This document shows positions 8,873-15,425 of a stretch of 26,493 bases of DNA, one piece after another. Both the position numbers and the translations under genes were made by a program. This DNA is from an uncultured Methylophaga sp. (lineage in GTDB: Bacteria > Pseudomonadota > Gammaproteobacteria > Nitrosococcales > Methylophagaceae): assembly GCA_947631375.1 (NCBI GenBank), contig CANRLD010000003.1, positions 1 to 26,493 on the forward strand, written 5' to 3'. Below the pieces are notes generated by a model. The model was not told where the DNA came from. It did not search any database and was given only the letters and a program-made list of their open reading frames with translations. How positions within the stretch are numbered: position 1 is the first letter of the stretch; every line of letters begins with the position of its first letter.

Positions 8873-8916
8873 ATTGCAAGCCAGTCTGGAGCACGCTACC
8901 TTAGCCGTTCTCGTGA

Positions 8917-8931
8917 GTTGTCAGTGACAAC
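8917..8931. promoter_or_regulatory. Perfect 15-base palindrome between yggS and pilT
   Basis: GTTGTCAGTGACAAC has two exact 7-base arms around a central G. It lies between the divergent starts of yggS (8872) and pilT (8961), where an operator would be expected. A partial echo, GTTGTCG, follows at about 8939-8945. I cannot name a regulator that binds it, and I see no convincing -35/-10 pair nearby. Confidence 0.4.
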
Positions 8932-8960
8932 CAAGTGTCGTTGTCGAATAAGGAATGTGC

Positions 8961-9998
8961 ATGGATATTACTGAATTGCTGACATTTAGTGCAAAAAACA
9001 ATGCGTCGGACTTGCACATTTCAGCTGGTGAACCACCGATGATTCGCGTCGATGGGGATATTAAACGTATCAATCTGCCAGCGATGGAACATAAAGAAGT
9101 GCATGCCATGGTGTATGACATTATGAATGATCGTCAGCGCAAGGATTTTGAGGAGTTTCTGGAAGCAGACTTCTCATTTGAGATTCCAAATCTGGCACGA
9201 TTCAGGGTTAACGTTTTTAATCAGAACCGTGGAGCCGCAGCTGTTTTTCGTACCATTCCATCAACAGTGCTGACCCTTGAAGACCTTGGTGCGCCTGAAA
9301 TCTTCAAGCAGATCGCTGATAACTCACGCGGGATTGTCCTGGTTACCGGACCAACCGGATCAGGTAAGTCAACCACACTGGCTGCGATGGTGAATTATCG
9401 AAATGAAAAAGATAATGAACACATTCTGACGATTGAAGACCCCATCGAGTTTGTTCATCGCAGTAAAAAGTGTCTGGTTAATCAGCGTGAAGTGCATCGT
9501 GATACGCACGGTTTCAGTGAGGCTTTACGCAGCGCGCTGCGTGAAGATCCAGATATTATTCTGGTTGGTGAGTTGCGTGATCTGGAGACGATACGGTTGG
9601 CATTGACCGCCGCAGAAACCGGACATTTGGTTTTTGGAACCTTGCATACTTCCTCGGCGGCGAAAACGATTGACCGGATTATTGATGTCTTTCCCGCTGC
9701 CGAAAAAGACATGATACGGTCGATGTTGTCGGAATCGTTACGGGCGGTTATTTCGCAAACCTTATTAAAGAAAGTGGGTGGTGGTCGAATTGCGGCGCAT
9801 GAAATCATGATTGGCACACCTGCTATCCGTAACCTGATTCGCGAAGACAAGGTGCCGCAGATGTATTCGTCAATTCAGACTGGCGGTGCACTGGGTATGC
9901 AGACTTTGGATCAGTGCCTGCAGGATCTGTTACGTCGTCAGCAAATCACCAAACAGGAAGCATTGCCGCGAGCAGTGAATAAGGATCTGTTTCGCTAG
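8961..9998 (+). CDS. pilT: Type IV pilus retraction ATPase PilT
   Basis: A hexameric cytoplasmic ATPase that depolymerises type IV pili and drives twitching motility. The 345-residue protein has the N-terminal MDITELLTFSAKNNASDLHI segment, Walker A GPTGSGKST at 130-138, an Asp box around HILTIEDPIEFVH, Walker B in PDIILVGELRD, and the His box GHLVFGTLHTSSAAKTIDRI. I chose ATG 8961: AAGGA lies six bases upstream, and the family begins MDIT. The ATG two codons earlier (8955) is directly adjacent to that site and cannot use it. pilU follows after a nine-base gap. The rest of the pilus machinery is not in this window. Confidence 0.97.
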   Translation: MDITELLTFSAKNNASDLHISAGEPPMIRVDGDIKRINLPAMEHKEVHAMVYDIMNDRQRKDFEEFLEADFSFEIPNLARFRVNVFNQNRGAAAVFRTIPSTVLTLEDLGAPEIFKQIADNSRGIVLVTGPTGSGKSTTLAAMVNYRNEKDNEHILTIEDPIEFVHRSKKCLVNQREVHRDTHGFSEALRSALREDPDIILVGELRDLETIRLALTAAETGHLVFGTLHTSSAAKTIDRIIDVFPAAEKDMIRSMLSESLRAVISQTLLKKVGGGRIAAHEIMIGTPAIRNLIREDKVPQMYSSIQTGGALGMQTLDQCLQDLLRRQQITKQEALPRAVNKDLFR

Positions 9999-10007
9999 GA
10001 GGGCATG

Positions 10008-11150
10008 ATGGATATTGTCGCTATATTAAGGGCAGCGGTAAAACACGAAGCGTCAGATATCTTTATCACTTCGGGTCGACCACCGACACTTAAAGTGAAT
10101 GGCCGTATGGCAACGCTTTCACAGGAACCTCTGACGGAAGACGCAGCACGTGAGCTGGTGTTAAGCACCATGAATGACGAGCAAAAGCGTGTTTTTGAGC
10201 GTGATAAAGAATGTAATTATGCAATTGATACCAAAGGGGCGGGTCGGTTCAGGGTCAGTGCACTTTATCAACGTAGCTGTATTGCCATGGTATTACGTCT
10301 GGTAAAAGGCGAGATTCCGACCATCGAAGAGTTGCATGTGCCGGAGATCATCAAAGACTTGGCGATGACAAAGCGCGGGCTAGTTATCTTTGTTGGAGCT
10401 ACCAGCAGTGGGAAATCGACTACGCTGGCCGCAATGATTGGTTATCGAAACCAGAACAGCACCGGCCATATTCTGACAATAGAGGATCCCATCGAGTTTG
10501 ATCACAAACACGCAGGCTGTGTGGTGACGCAGCGTGAAGTTGGTGTTGATACGGATTCATACGAAATTGCCCTGAAAAACTCGTTACGTCAGGCGCCTGA
10601 CGTTATTATGATCGGCGAGATTCGTAGCCGCGACACGATGAACCATGCGATTTCCTTTGCTGAAACCGGCCATTTATGCCTTTCCACCCTGCATGCTAAT
10701 AATGCCAACCAGGCGATGGAGCGCATTATTAACTTTTTTCCGGAAGACAGACACCAACAACTATTTCTGGATTTGTCTCTGAATCTGAAAGCTGTTGTAG
10801 CGCAACGATTAATTCCTAAAAAAGATGGTTCAGGGCGCGCGGTAGCGGTGGAAGTCCTGTTGAATACACCATTGATTGGCGATTTGATAGAAAAAGGCAA
10901 GATTTCCGAGATAAAGGATGTAATGAAACGCTCTCGTGAATCTGGTATGCAAACCTTTGATCAAGCGCTTTACGAGCTGTACAAAGCCGGCGAGATTTCC
11001 TATGAAGATGCGTTGCGTAATGCGGATTCAAGCAATGAAGTCAGACTAATGATTAAACTCGGATCGGCGACGGGAGAACTTCCCACAGAAACGGCCGTAA
11101 ATACCTTGTCATTAGAAGATGAAAATAAGCTTGAAGGAACGCGCTTTTAG
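10008..11150 (+). CDS. pilU: Type IV pilus retraction ATPase PilU
   Basis: The PilT paralogue that assists pilus retraction, usually acting with PilT. The 380-residue protein has Walker A GATSSGKST at about 130-138, Asp box HILTIEDPIEFDH, Walker B region PDVIMIGEIRS and His box GHLCLSTLHANNANQAMERI. The serine-rich ATSS form of the P-loop separates PilU from PilT. AGGAGGG ends at 10003, so the second of two tandem ATG codons (10008) has better spacing than the first (10005). The C-terminal tail beyond residue 340 is acidic and poorly conserved in the family. The sequence after the stop is T-rich, without a clear hairpin. Confidence 0.96.
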   Translation: MDIVAILRAAVKHEASDIFITSGRPPTLKVNGRMATLSQEPLTEDAARELVLSTMNDEQKRVFERDKECNYAIDTKGAGRFRVSALYQRSCIAMVLRLVKGEIPTIEELHVPEIIKDLAMTKRGLVIFVGATSSGKSTTLAAMIGYRNQNSTGHILTIEDPIEFDHKHAGCVVTQREVGVDTDSYEIALKNSLRQAPDVIMIGEIRSRDTMNHAISFAETGHLCLSTLHANNANQAMERIINFFPEDRHQQLFLDLSLNLKAVVAQRLIPKKDGSGRAVAVEVLLNTPLIGDLIEKGKISEIKDVMKRSRESGMQTFDQALYELYKAGEISYEDALRNADSSNEVRLMIKLGSATGELPTETAVNTLSLEDENKLEGTRF

Positions 11151-11203
11151 TCATTCCAAAAATTATTATTTTTTTTAGAGATTTTGTCTTTTTTTAAGTA
11201 TGT

Positions 11204-11209
11204 TACAAT
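11204..11209 (+). promoter_or_regulatory. Possible -10 element for the OmpA-like gene
   Basis: TACAAT stands in a T-rich stretch between pilU and the OmpA-like gene. No good -35 lies 16-18 bases before it, so this is a weak call. If used, it would give a leader of roughly 110 bases before the ATG at 11330. Confidence 0.25.
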
Positions 11210-11329
11210 TTTGCCGTAATCGTATTACCATGATGCCTGAGCATTGCAATACGAAGCTCTTACAGGTGTCAGCCAAGTCATCGACAAACGATTAACAATT
11301 CTAAGCAATAATCAAAAGGAACTACAATT

Positions 11330-12181
11330 ATGAATATTTCAGTAAAATTAACGGCAGCATTGCTGACGATTGGTTTGCTGGCGGGTTGTGCAGGCCCTAA
11401 TCAGCGTGCTTATGATAATTTCACACTATGCTCTGCAGTCGGTGGACTTGTGGGTGGCGCCGCTGTTGGCGCAGCAGCCAGTGGCGGTTCAGGTGCTGTT
11501 GGTGGTGCCGCTGTTGGTGCAGCGTTAGCATTACTGCTGTGTCCATCTGATGATGCTCAAGCTGAAGAAGTTGCTGTTGCTGATACTACCACTTGTGCAC
11601 TTGAGCCTGTACCAGGTGCGTTACGCGATGCAAATGGTTGTGCAATGGATTCAGACAATGATGGCGTCGTTGATGGTATCGATATGTGCGCTAACACTCC
11701 TGCGGGTGTAACGGTTGATGAAGTTGGTTGCCCCATTGATTCAGACAGAGACGGTGTAGCAGATTACAAAGATCTGTGCCCTAACACACCGGAAGGCGTA
11801 ATTGTTGACCAAGATGGTTGCCCGATTGCTGGTCAAACGATCCTTTCTTTAACCGGTGTTAACTTTGAGTTTGATAAAGCGTCATTAACGGCTGATGCAC
11901 AATCAACACTTGATGAGGCTGTTGAAGCATTGCTGAATACAGACGAAGTCGTTGAAGTACGTGTTGAAGGTCACACCGACAGCATCGGTACTGAAGCATA
12001 CAACCAAAAACTGTCGCAAGAGCGTGCTGAGTCAGTTGTTGAATACCTGGTTTCAAAAGGTGTTAACGGTAACAATCTGATTCCAGTTGGTATGGGTGAG
12101 ACCTCACCGATTGCTAACAACGAGTCAGCTGCTGGTCGTGCATTGAACCGTCGTGTTGACTTTGTTGTTAATACCAAATAA
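11330..12181 (+). CDS. OmpA-family lipoprotein with glycine zipper and calcium-type repeats
   Basis: A 283-residue outer-membrane or periplasmic protein. The signal peptide ends in a lipobox (LAGC, lipidated C20). Residues about 36-70 form a glycine/alanine zipper with GGAAVGAAA and GGAAVGAAL repeats that could insert in a membrane. Residues about 106-166 hold two thrombospondin type 3-like repeats, DSDNDGVVDGIDMC and DSDRDGVADYKDLC, each followed by a cysteine and CPI. The C-terminal OmpA domain (about 170-283) has VNFEFDKASLT, VEGHTDSIG and NRRVDFVV, expected to bind peptidoglycan. AAGGA sits nine bases before the ATG. A strong terminator follows. It resembles OmpA/MotB-type envelope anchors; the exact role is not known. 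Confidence 0.88.
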   Translation: MNISVKLTAALLTIGLLAGCAGPNQRAYDNFTLCSAVGGLVGGAAVGAAASGGSGAVGGAAVGAALALLLCPSDDAQAEEVAVADTTTCALEPVPGALRDANGCAMDSDNDGVVDGIDMCANTPAGVTVDEVGCPIDSDRDGVADYKDLCPNTPEGVIVDQDGCPIAGQTILSLTGVNFEFDKASLTADAQSTLDEAVEALLNTDEVVEVRVEGHTDSIGTEAYNQKLSQERAESVVEYLVSKGVNGNNLIPVGMGETSPIANNESAAGRALNRRVDFVVNTK

Positions 12182-12205
12182 ATACGACACACCATAGTAG
12201 TACAG

Positions 12206-12231
12206 AAAAGGCCCTTAACCGGGCCTTTTTT
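12206..12231 (+). terminator. Intrinsic terminator after the OmpA-like lipoprotein gene
   Basis: AAAAGGCCC (12206-12214) pairs perfectly with GGGCCTTTT (12221-12229) across the loop TTAACC, and the T-run continues to 12231. The nine-pair stem begins 25 bases after the stop codon. Confidence 0.92.
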
Positions 12232-12275
12232 GTGCTTGTCTGTTGCGTATTTTAAGCCTTTTACTACCTTATCCT

Positions 12276-12295
12276 GGTTGAAATATTTACACGTC
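12276..12295 (+). promoter_or_regulatory. Distal shared motif upstream of csbD (candidate activator site)
   Basis: The core ATATTTACACGTC (12283-12295) matches 11 of 13 bases of ATATGTTCACGTC (12789-12801) upstream of the BON gene. With one gap the similarity extends left to a shared GGTT. Here the core also overlaps a small inverted repeat, ACACG-TCAC-CGTGT (12289-12302). It ends about 85 bases before the GG of the -24 element, a usual distance for a sigma-54 enhancer. Binding is inferred only. Confidence 0.4.
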
Positions 12296-12350
12296 ACCGT
12301 GTTTTTTCTATAGATGCAAAGCAGTAAGGAAGAGGTGTAATTGTTCTAAA

Positions 12351-12367
12351 TGTTTATTAAATTAACA
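12351..12367 (+). promoter_or_regulatory. Proximal inverted repeat upstream of the csbD promoter
   Basis: TGTTTATTAAATTAACA is an imperfect inverted repeat (TGTT...AACA) that ends 11 bases before the TGGCAC element. The same arrangement, with the same 11-base spacing, occurs before the BON gene at 12835-12850. The shared spacing suggests an operator read together with both promoters. Confidence 0.45.
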
Positions 12368-12378
12368 AGTTATCTGTC

Positions 12379-12394
12379 TGGCACGCTTTGTGAA
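12379..12394 (+). promoter_or_regulatory. Sigma-54-like promoter of csbD (degenerate -12)
   Basis: TGGCACGCTTTGTGAA matches the -24/-12 consensus TGGCAYRNNNNTTGCW at 14 of 16 positions. The -24 half is perfect, but the -12 GC is GA and one T is G. The shared upstream sites and the neighbouring sigma-54 activator gene raise confidence. The start point would be near 12405, leaving a leader of about 75 bases before the csbD ATG at 12480. Confidence 0.45.
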
Positions 12395-12479
12395 CTGATC
12401 TTTAGTGGCATGGTGGTTAGCGATAGCTGCTTATTCCGTGCATAAATATTTGAATTATATTTTCAGCAGGAGATTAATT

Positions 12480-12671
12480 ATGAATAAAGATATTGCTTCA
12501 GGTAAATGGACCCAGTTTAAAGGTCAGTTCAGAGAGAAGTGGGGTGAGCTGACAAATGATGAGGTGGAACAAACCAAAGGCAGCATCCAGCAATTAAGCG
12601 GGCTGTTGCAAGAGCGTTATGGGCTTGCTAAAGATCAGGCCGAGAAAGAAATTGACGCACTGCTTAAGTAG
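12480..12671 (+). CDS. CsbD family stress protein
   Basis: A 63-residue small charged protein of the CsbD family, which is induced by general or osmotic stress in many bacteria and has no known biochemical activity. The family pattern is clear: GKWTQFKGQFREKWGELTND, then a second similar half with KGSIQQLSGLLQERYG and a C-terminal amphipathic helix. The ATG at 12480 is chosen because AGGAGA lies just upstream; an in-frame ATG at 12405 would add 25 residues foreign to the family. It has its own promoter candidate and its own terminator, so it appears to be a single-gene transcript within the stress block. Confidence 0.88.
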   Translation: MNKDIASGKWTQFKGQFREKWGELTNDEVEQTKGSIQQLSGLLQERYGLAKDQAEKEIDALLK

Positions 12672-12719
12672 CCAGCATGATCGATGTGCTGCATGGCAGC
12701 TAGTTCGAAGAGTGATGAT

Positions 12720-12751
12720 AAAGGTGCTGTAGTGGCGCCTTTATTGTTTTT
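12720..12751 (+). terminator. Intrinsic terminator after csbD
   Basis: AAAGGTGC (12720-12727) pairs with GCGCCTTT (12735-12742), with one G-U pair and a seven-base loop, followed by ATTGTTTTT. It separates the csbD transcript from the BON gene. Confidence 0.75.
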
Positions 12752-12780
12752 GTACATCGATGTGAATATTTTCCTGGCAA

Positions 12781-12801
12781 GGTTTGTAATATGTTCACGT
12801 C
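12781..12801 (+). promoter_or_regulatory. Distal shared motif upstream of the BON gene (candidate activator site)
   Basis: The core ATATGTTCACGTC (12789-12801), preceded by GGTT, is the counterpart of the motif at 12276-12295. It ends about 62 bases before the GG of the -24 element. The difference from the csbD spacing (about 22 bases) is close to two helical turns, so both sites would face the same side of the DNA relative to their promoters. Binding is inferred. Confidence 0.4.
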
Positions 12802-12834
12802 TAATCACAATAACTACGGCTTTTATAAGCTATC

Positions 12835-12850
12835 TGTTTGAATCTAAACA
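12835..12850 (+). promoter_or_regulatory. Proximal inverted repeat upstream of the BON gene promoter
   Basis: TGTTTGAATCTAAACA is a perfect 5-base inverted repeat with a 6-base centre. It ends 11 bases before TGGCAT, exactly as the csbD copy does. Confidence 0.5.
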
Positions 12851-12861
12851 ATATAATTGGT

Positions 12862-12877
12862 TGGCATGATTTTCGCT
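12862..12877 (+). promoter_or_regulatory. Sigma-54 promoter of the BON-domain gene
   Basis: TGGCATGATTTTCGCT matches TGGCAYRNNNNTTGCW at 15 of 16 positions and has the required GG-N10-GC. The predicted start point is near 12888, about 42 bases before the ATG at 12930. A sigma-54 activator gene lies about 1.2 kb downstream on the same strand. Confidence 0.8.
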
Positions 12878-12929
12878 ATCACAATAATAGGCGAGATAAT
12901 ATTTGTTGTGATTAAAAGGAGATAACAGT

Positions 12930-13490
12930 ATGAAGCTTAAAACAACGACATTGGCTACTTTGCTGGCAACCAGTTTGCTTGCCAGCCCTGTGATGGCAAA
13001 TGATTCCTGGCAGGGAGAGGCAAAGGATGCCTGGCTGGCCGGTAAATTAGAGACAGCTTTGTTGCTCAATACTGAATTGAATAGTTTCACCATAGATACG
13101 GATATCAACGAGGGTAGCGTCGTGCTTTCCGGTAAGGTTCGTAATCAGACTCAAAAAGATCTTGCTGGTGAGATCGCTGAAAATATAGATGGAGTTACCC
13201 AGGTAACTAATAACCTGACGATTGATGAAAAACATCAGCAGCCATCGACAGACAATGAAAAGTCTTTCAGCCGTACATGGCACGATATTACTGTGACAGC
13301 TGGCCTGAAAATGGAGCTTGCGGCCCATGAAACCCTGGAAGCGAGCGCCATTAATGTGTCCACTGATAATGGCGTAGTGACACTGCAGGGCACGGTAAAA
13401 AATGCAGCGGAACACGACCTTGCAATTGAAATGGCCAAAGGCTATGACAAAGTTGTTGAGGTAAAAGATGAACTGGTTATTGCTAACTGA
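12930..13490 (+). CDS. Periplasmic protein with two BON domains (OsmY-like)
   Basis: A 186-residue exported protein. The signal peptide (MKLKTTTLATLLATSLLASP) ends near VMA-ND. Two BON domains follow, at about 35-98 and 118-184, each with the alpha/beta pattern ending in a VxLxGxV strand: SVVLSGKVRNQTQKDLA in the first and VVTLQGTVKNAAEHDLA in the second. OsmY, the best-known relative, is a periplasmic protein induced by osmotic stress; BON domains are thought to bind phospholipid. AAAAGGAGA precedes the ATG with good spacing. A sigma-54 promoter lies directly upstream, and the next gene starts seven bases after the stop, so the two are likely one operon. Its sequence is too general to call it osmY. 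Confidence 0.88.
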   Translation: MKLKTTTLATLLATSLLASPVMANDSWQGEAKDAWLAGKLETALLLNTELNSFTIDTDINEGSVVLSGKVRNQTQKDLAGEIAENIDGVTQVTNNLTIDEKHQQPSTDNEKSFSRTWHDITVTAGLKMELAAHETLEASAINVSTDNGVVTLQGTVKNAAEHDLAIEMAKGYDKVVEVKDELVIAN

Positions 13491-13497
13491 GTGACAA

Positions 13498-13968
13498 ATG
13501 CTTGATAGCAGAGACCGACAGCTGATTCATGAATTAAAAAGTGTTTGTGCAGATGGTTACAGCTTTTATGAAATGACCGGCAGAAAAGCCGGCAGTAGTG
13601 ATGTGAGGATGCTGTTTCGAGAGTTGGCGCTTGTTAGGGAAGAAGTTGTTAACGATATCAATAAGCGCTTTTCAGGAGTGAAAAGCGCTCAGACATGTAA
13701 TACCGAATTGGCGCGGACAGTGCGGGCGATCTACAGTTCAATTGCTGGAAAATGCATAAAAAATGTTGATAAAGAATGTCTGGACGATTTGGAGTTAATG
13801 GAAAATCGGGCCTTAGAGATTTTTAAAATTAACGTCAGGAAAATACGTGATCGGCGTATTTCCAGTTTTTTGGCTGGGCACTTGGCGAGTATCCAGCTCA
13901 GCCAGGACCGGCTGCATCGTCTAAAAAATGACCGACAAGGTCAACCGCGGCAAGCCCGGTCACGCTAG
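13498..13968 (+). CDS. DUF2383/PA2169-like four-helix protein
   Basis: A 156-residue soluble protein predicted to be mostly helical. The pattern of four helices with LIHELKSVCADGYSFYEMTG at the front, acidic residues spaced along the helices and LVREEVVNDINKR resembles the DUF2383/PA2169 group, a ferritin-like helical family found near stress genes and without a proven function. The tail (residues 140-156) is basic and probably disordered. It follows the BON gene by seven bases with only a weak ribosome binding site, so it probably depends on the BON transcript. The family call is by pattern recognition and is less certain than for its neighbours. Confidence 0.6.
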   Translation: MLDSRDRQLIHELKSVCADGYSFYEMTGRKAGSSDVRMLFRELALVREEVVNDINKRFSGVKSAQTCNTELARTVRAIYSSIAGKCIKNVDKECLDDLELMENRALEIFKINVRKIRDRRISSFLAGHLASIQLSQDRLHRLKNDRQGQPRQARSR

Positions 13969-13985
13969 GATTTTCAACAGGTTAA

Positions 13986-14013
13986 CTGACAGACTGACCT
14001 CTTTATCTATGTT
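13986..14013 (+). promoter_or_regulatory. Possible sigma-70 promoter of the sigma-54 activator gene
   Basis: CTGACA (13986-13991) and TATGTT (14008-14013) are spaced by 16 bases in the gap before the activator gene. I find no -24/-12 element here, so the activator would not need sigma-54 for its own expression. Confidence 0.35.
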
Positions 14014-14075
14014 AAGAGCCTGTCAAAAATCGCATGCTAGACTCGATAACCATTCTTAAATGAGAAAGAGTTTAC

Positions 14076-15425
14076 ATGGCAAATCTATTGTTGGTTACAC
14101 CCGATACAGTACTCTCGGCGAGATTGAGTAAATTACTGGCTGAATGTGGTTTTGATGTTTACCAGGCTACTGATTTGGCGGATTATCGTTATACGGCGGA
14201 ACTGGTCATTTTTTCCCCTAATCAGATGTCAGAAGCCGACTATAAACTTTTTGAAAAACATCCACTGCAAAACACGGCAGACTGGATATTATTGAGTGAG
14301 GGTTCCCCGAACAGCTGGCTTGATATGATGATGAGTCATGGCGCGGCATATCATTTTCGCCAGCTTGAAGACTTTGGGCCACTACTTGATGTCGTCCGGG
14401 AACTGAGTGATGAACTCCAGCAGTTAACTCAATGCCCTCAAAAAGCGATCTTCTCCTCTAGTCTGGATCAATACGGCTCTTTGCTGGGCTCATCAGCAGC
14501 CATGCATAAACTTTACCGGTTAATGCGCCGCGTCAGTCAAATTGATGCCAACGTATTATTGATAGGTGAAAGCGGCTGCGGTAAGGAAATCGCGGCAAGG
14601 ACTATCCATGAACAAAGCCCACGCGCCGCAGAACCGATGATTTGTGTGAACTGCGCGGCATTAGCCTCGGAGCTGGTGGAAAGTGAACTGTTTGGCCATG
14701 AAAAAGGCGCATTTACTGGTGCTGTCAATCAGCATATCGGCTTTTTTGAACAAGGTGGCCGAGGCACATTATTACTCGATGAAATCACTGAAATGCCACT
14801 GGCCTTGCAAAGTAAGTTGCTTAGAGTTCTGGAAAGCGGGGAATTCAGACGTGTCGGCAGCGATGTTGTCCGGCAATCGCACGTCAGAGTCATTGCTGCC
14901 ACGAATCGACACCCTGAGCAAGCAATTGAAGATGGATTTCTGAGAGAGGATCTGTATTTCCGCCTGGCCCATTTCCCAATACAAATCCCGCCATTGAGGC
15001 AGCGTGGCAATGATATTATTGAGCTTGCTAACCATTTTCTGGCTTATCGCAATCAGGCAACCAACAGTGCAAAAGTGTTTTCAGCTGCCGTTCTGCAAGC
15101 ATTTGCCAACTATAGCTGGCCGGGTAACGTCCGGGAATTAAAGCATTGCGTAGAGTCTGCGCATATTCTGGCGGAAACAACGATCACCACAGACGATTTG
15201 CCAAACTTTTCTGTTAACCAGATAAATAATGAAAGTGTCATTGGTCCCGGAACCTCTATCAAAGAGGCTGAAAAAAGCTTGATTTTGTCGACGCTGGATG
15301 CCTGTGAACAGAATAAAACCATAGCCGCAAAACAATTAGGCATCACCGTAAAAACGTTATATAACAAGCTGGAGCAATACAACCAGATAGATTCTCTGCT
15401 ACCCACCGGTTCGGAACTACGTTAA
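14076..15425 (+). CDS. Sigma-54-dependent transcriptional activator with degenerate receiver domain
   Basis: A 449-residue bacterial enhancer-binding protein. Residues 1-110 look like a response-regulator receiver fold, but the phosphorylation site is lost: the first strand ends in LLLVTPD instead of a DD pair, the acceptor aspartate position reads IFSPN (S47), and the conserved lysine region reads HFRQL. The AAA+ domain (about 135-360) is intact: Walker A GESGCGKE 164-171, GAFTGA 211-216 for sigma-54 contact, Walker B TLLLDEI 231-237 and arginine fingers in REDLYFR. A Fis-type helix-turn-helix with NKTIAAKQLGITVKTLYNKL closes the protein. It should open sigma-54 promoters without phosphorylation, and the csbD and BON promoters next door are the obvious targets. 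No histidine kinase gene is adjacent. FleQ and VpsR are precedents for degenerate receivers, but the FleQ LFRS motif (c-di-GMP contact) reads QYGS here. Confidence 0.92.
   Translation: MANLLLVTPDTVLSARLSKLLAECGFDVYQATDLADYRYTAELVIFSPNQMSEADYKLFEKHPLQNTADWILLSEGSPNSWLDMMMSHGAAYHFRQLEDFGPLLDVVRELSDELQQLTQCPQKAIFSSSLDQYGSLLGSSAAMHKLYRLMRRVSQIDANVLLIGESGCGKEIAARTIHEQSPRAAEPMICVNCAALASELVESELFGHEKGAFTGAVNQHIGFFEQGGRGTLLLDEITEMPLALQSKLLRVLESGEFRRVGSDVVRQSHVRVIAATNRHPEQAIEDGFLREDLYFRLAHFPIQIPPLRQRGNDIIELANHFLAYRNQATNSAKVFSAAVLQAFANYSWPGNVRELKHCVESAHILAETTITTDDLPNFSVNQINNESVIGPGTSIKEAEKSLILSTLDACEQNKTIAAKQLGITVKTLYNKLEQYNQIDSLLPTGSELR

Noticed and set aside
11233..11248. Sigma-54-like sequence ATGCCTGAGCATTGCA upstream of the OmpA-like gene
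   Set aside because: The -12 half is good, but the -24 GG is TG and two other positions fail; neither shared upstream motif is present at the expected place.
12405..12479. N-terminal extension of csbD from an upstream ATG
   Set aside because: The added residues do not fit the family, and the strong AGGAGA site serves ATG 12480.
12684..12869. 61-codon reading frame between csbD and the BON gene
   Set aside because: It runs through the csbD terminator and over the sigma-54 promoter region, so it is not credible as a gene.
13927..13960. TGACCG...CGGTCA repeat at the end of the DUF2383-like gene as a terminator
   Set aside because: The loop is long with competing pairings, and only ATTTT follows, not a proper T-run.
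14019..14040. Possible sigma-54 promoter before the activator gene (CTGTCAAAAATCGCAT)
   Set aside because: Aligned on the -12 GC, the required GG is CT, so the essential -24 pair is missing.
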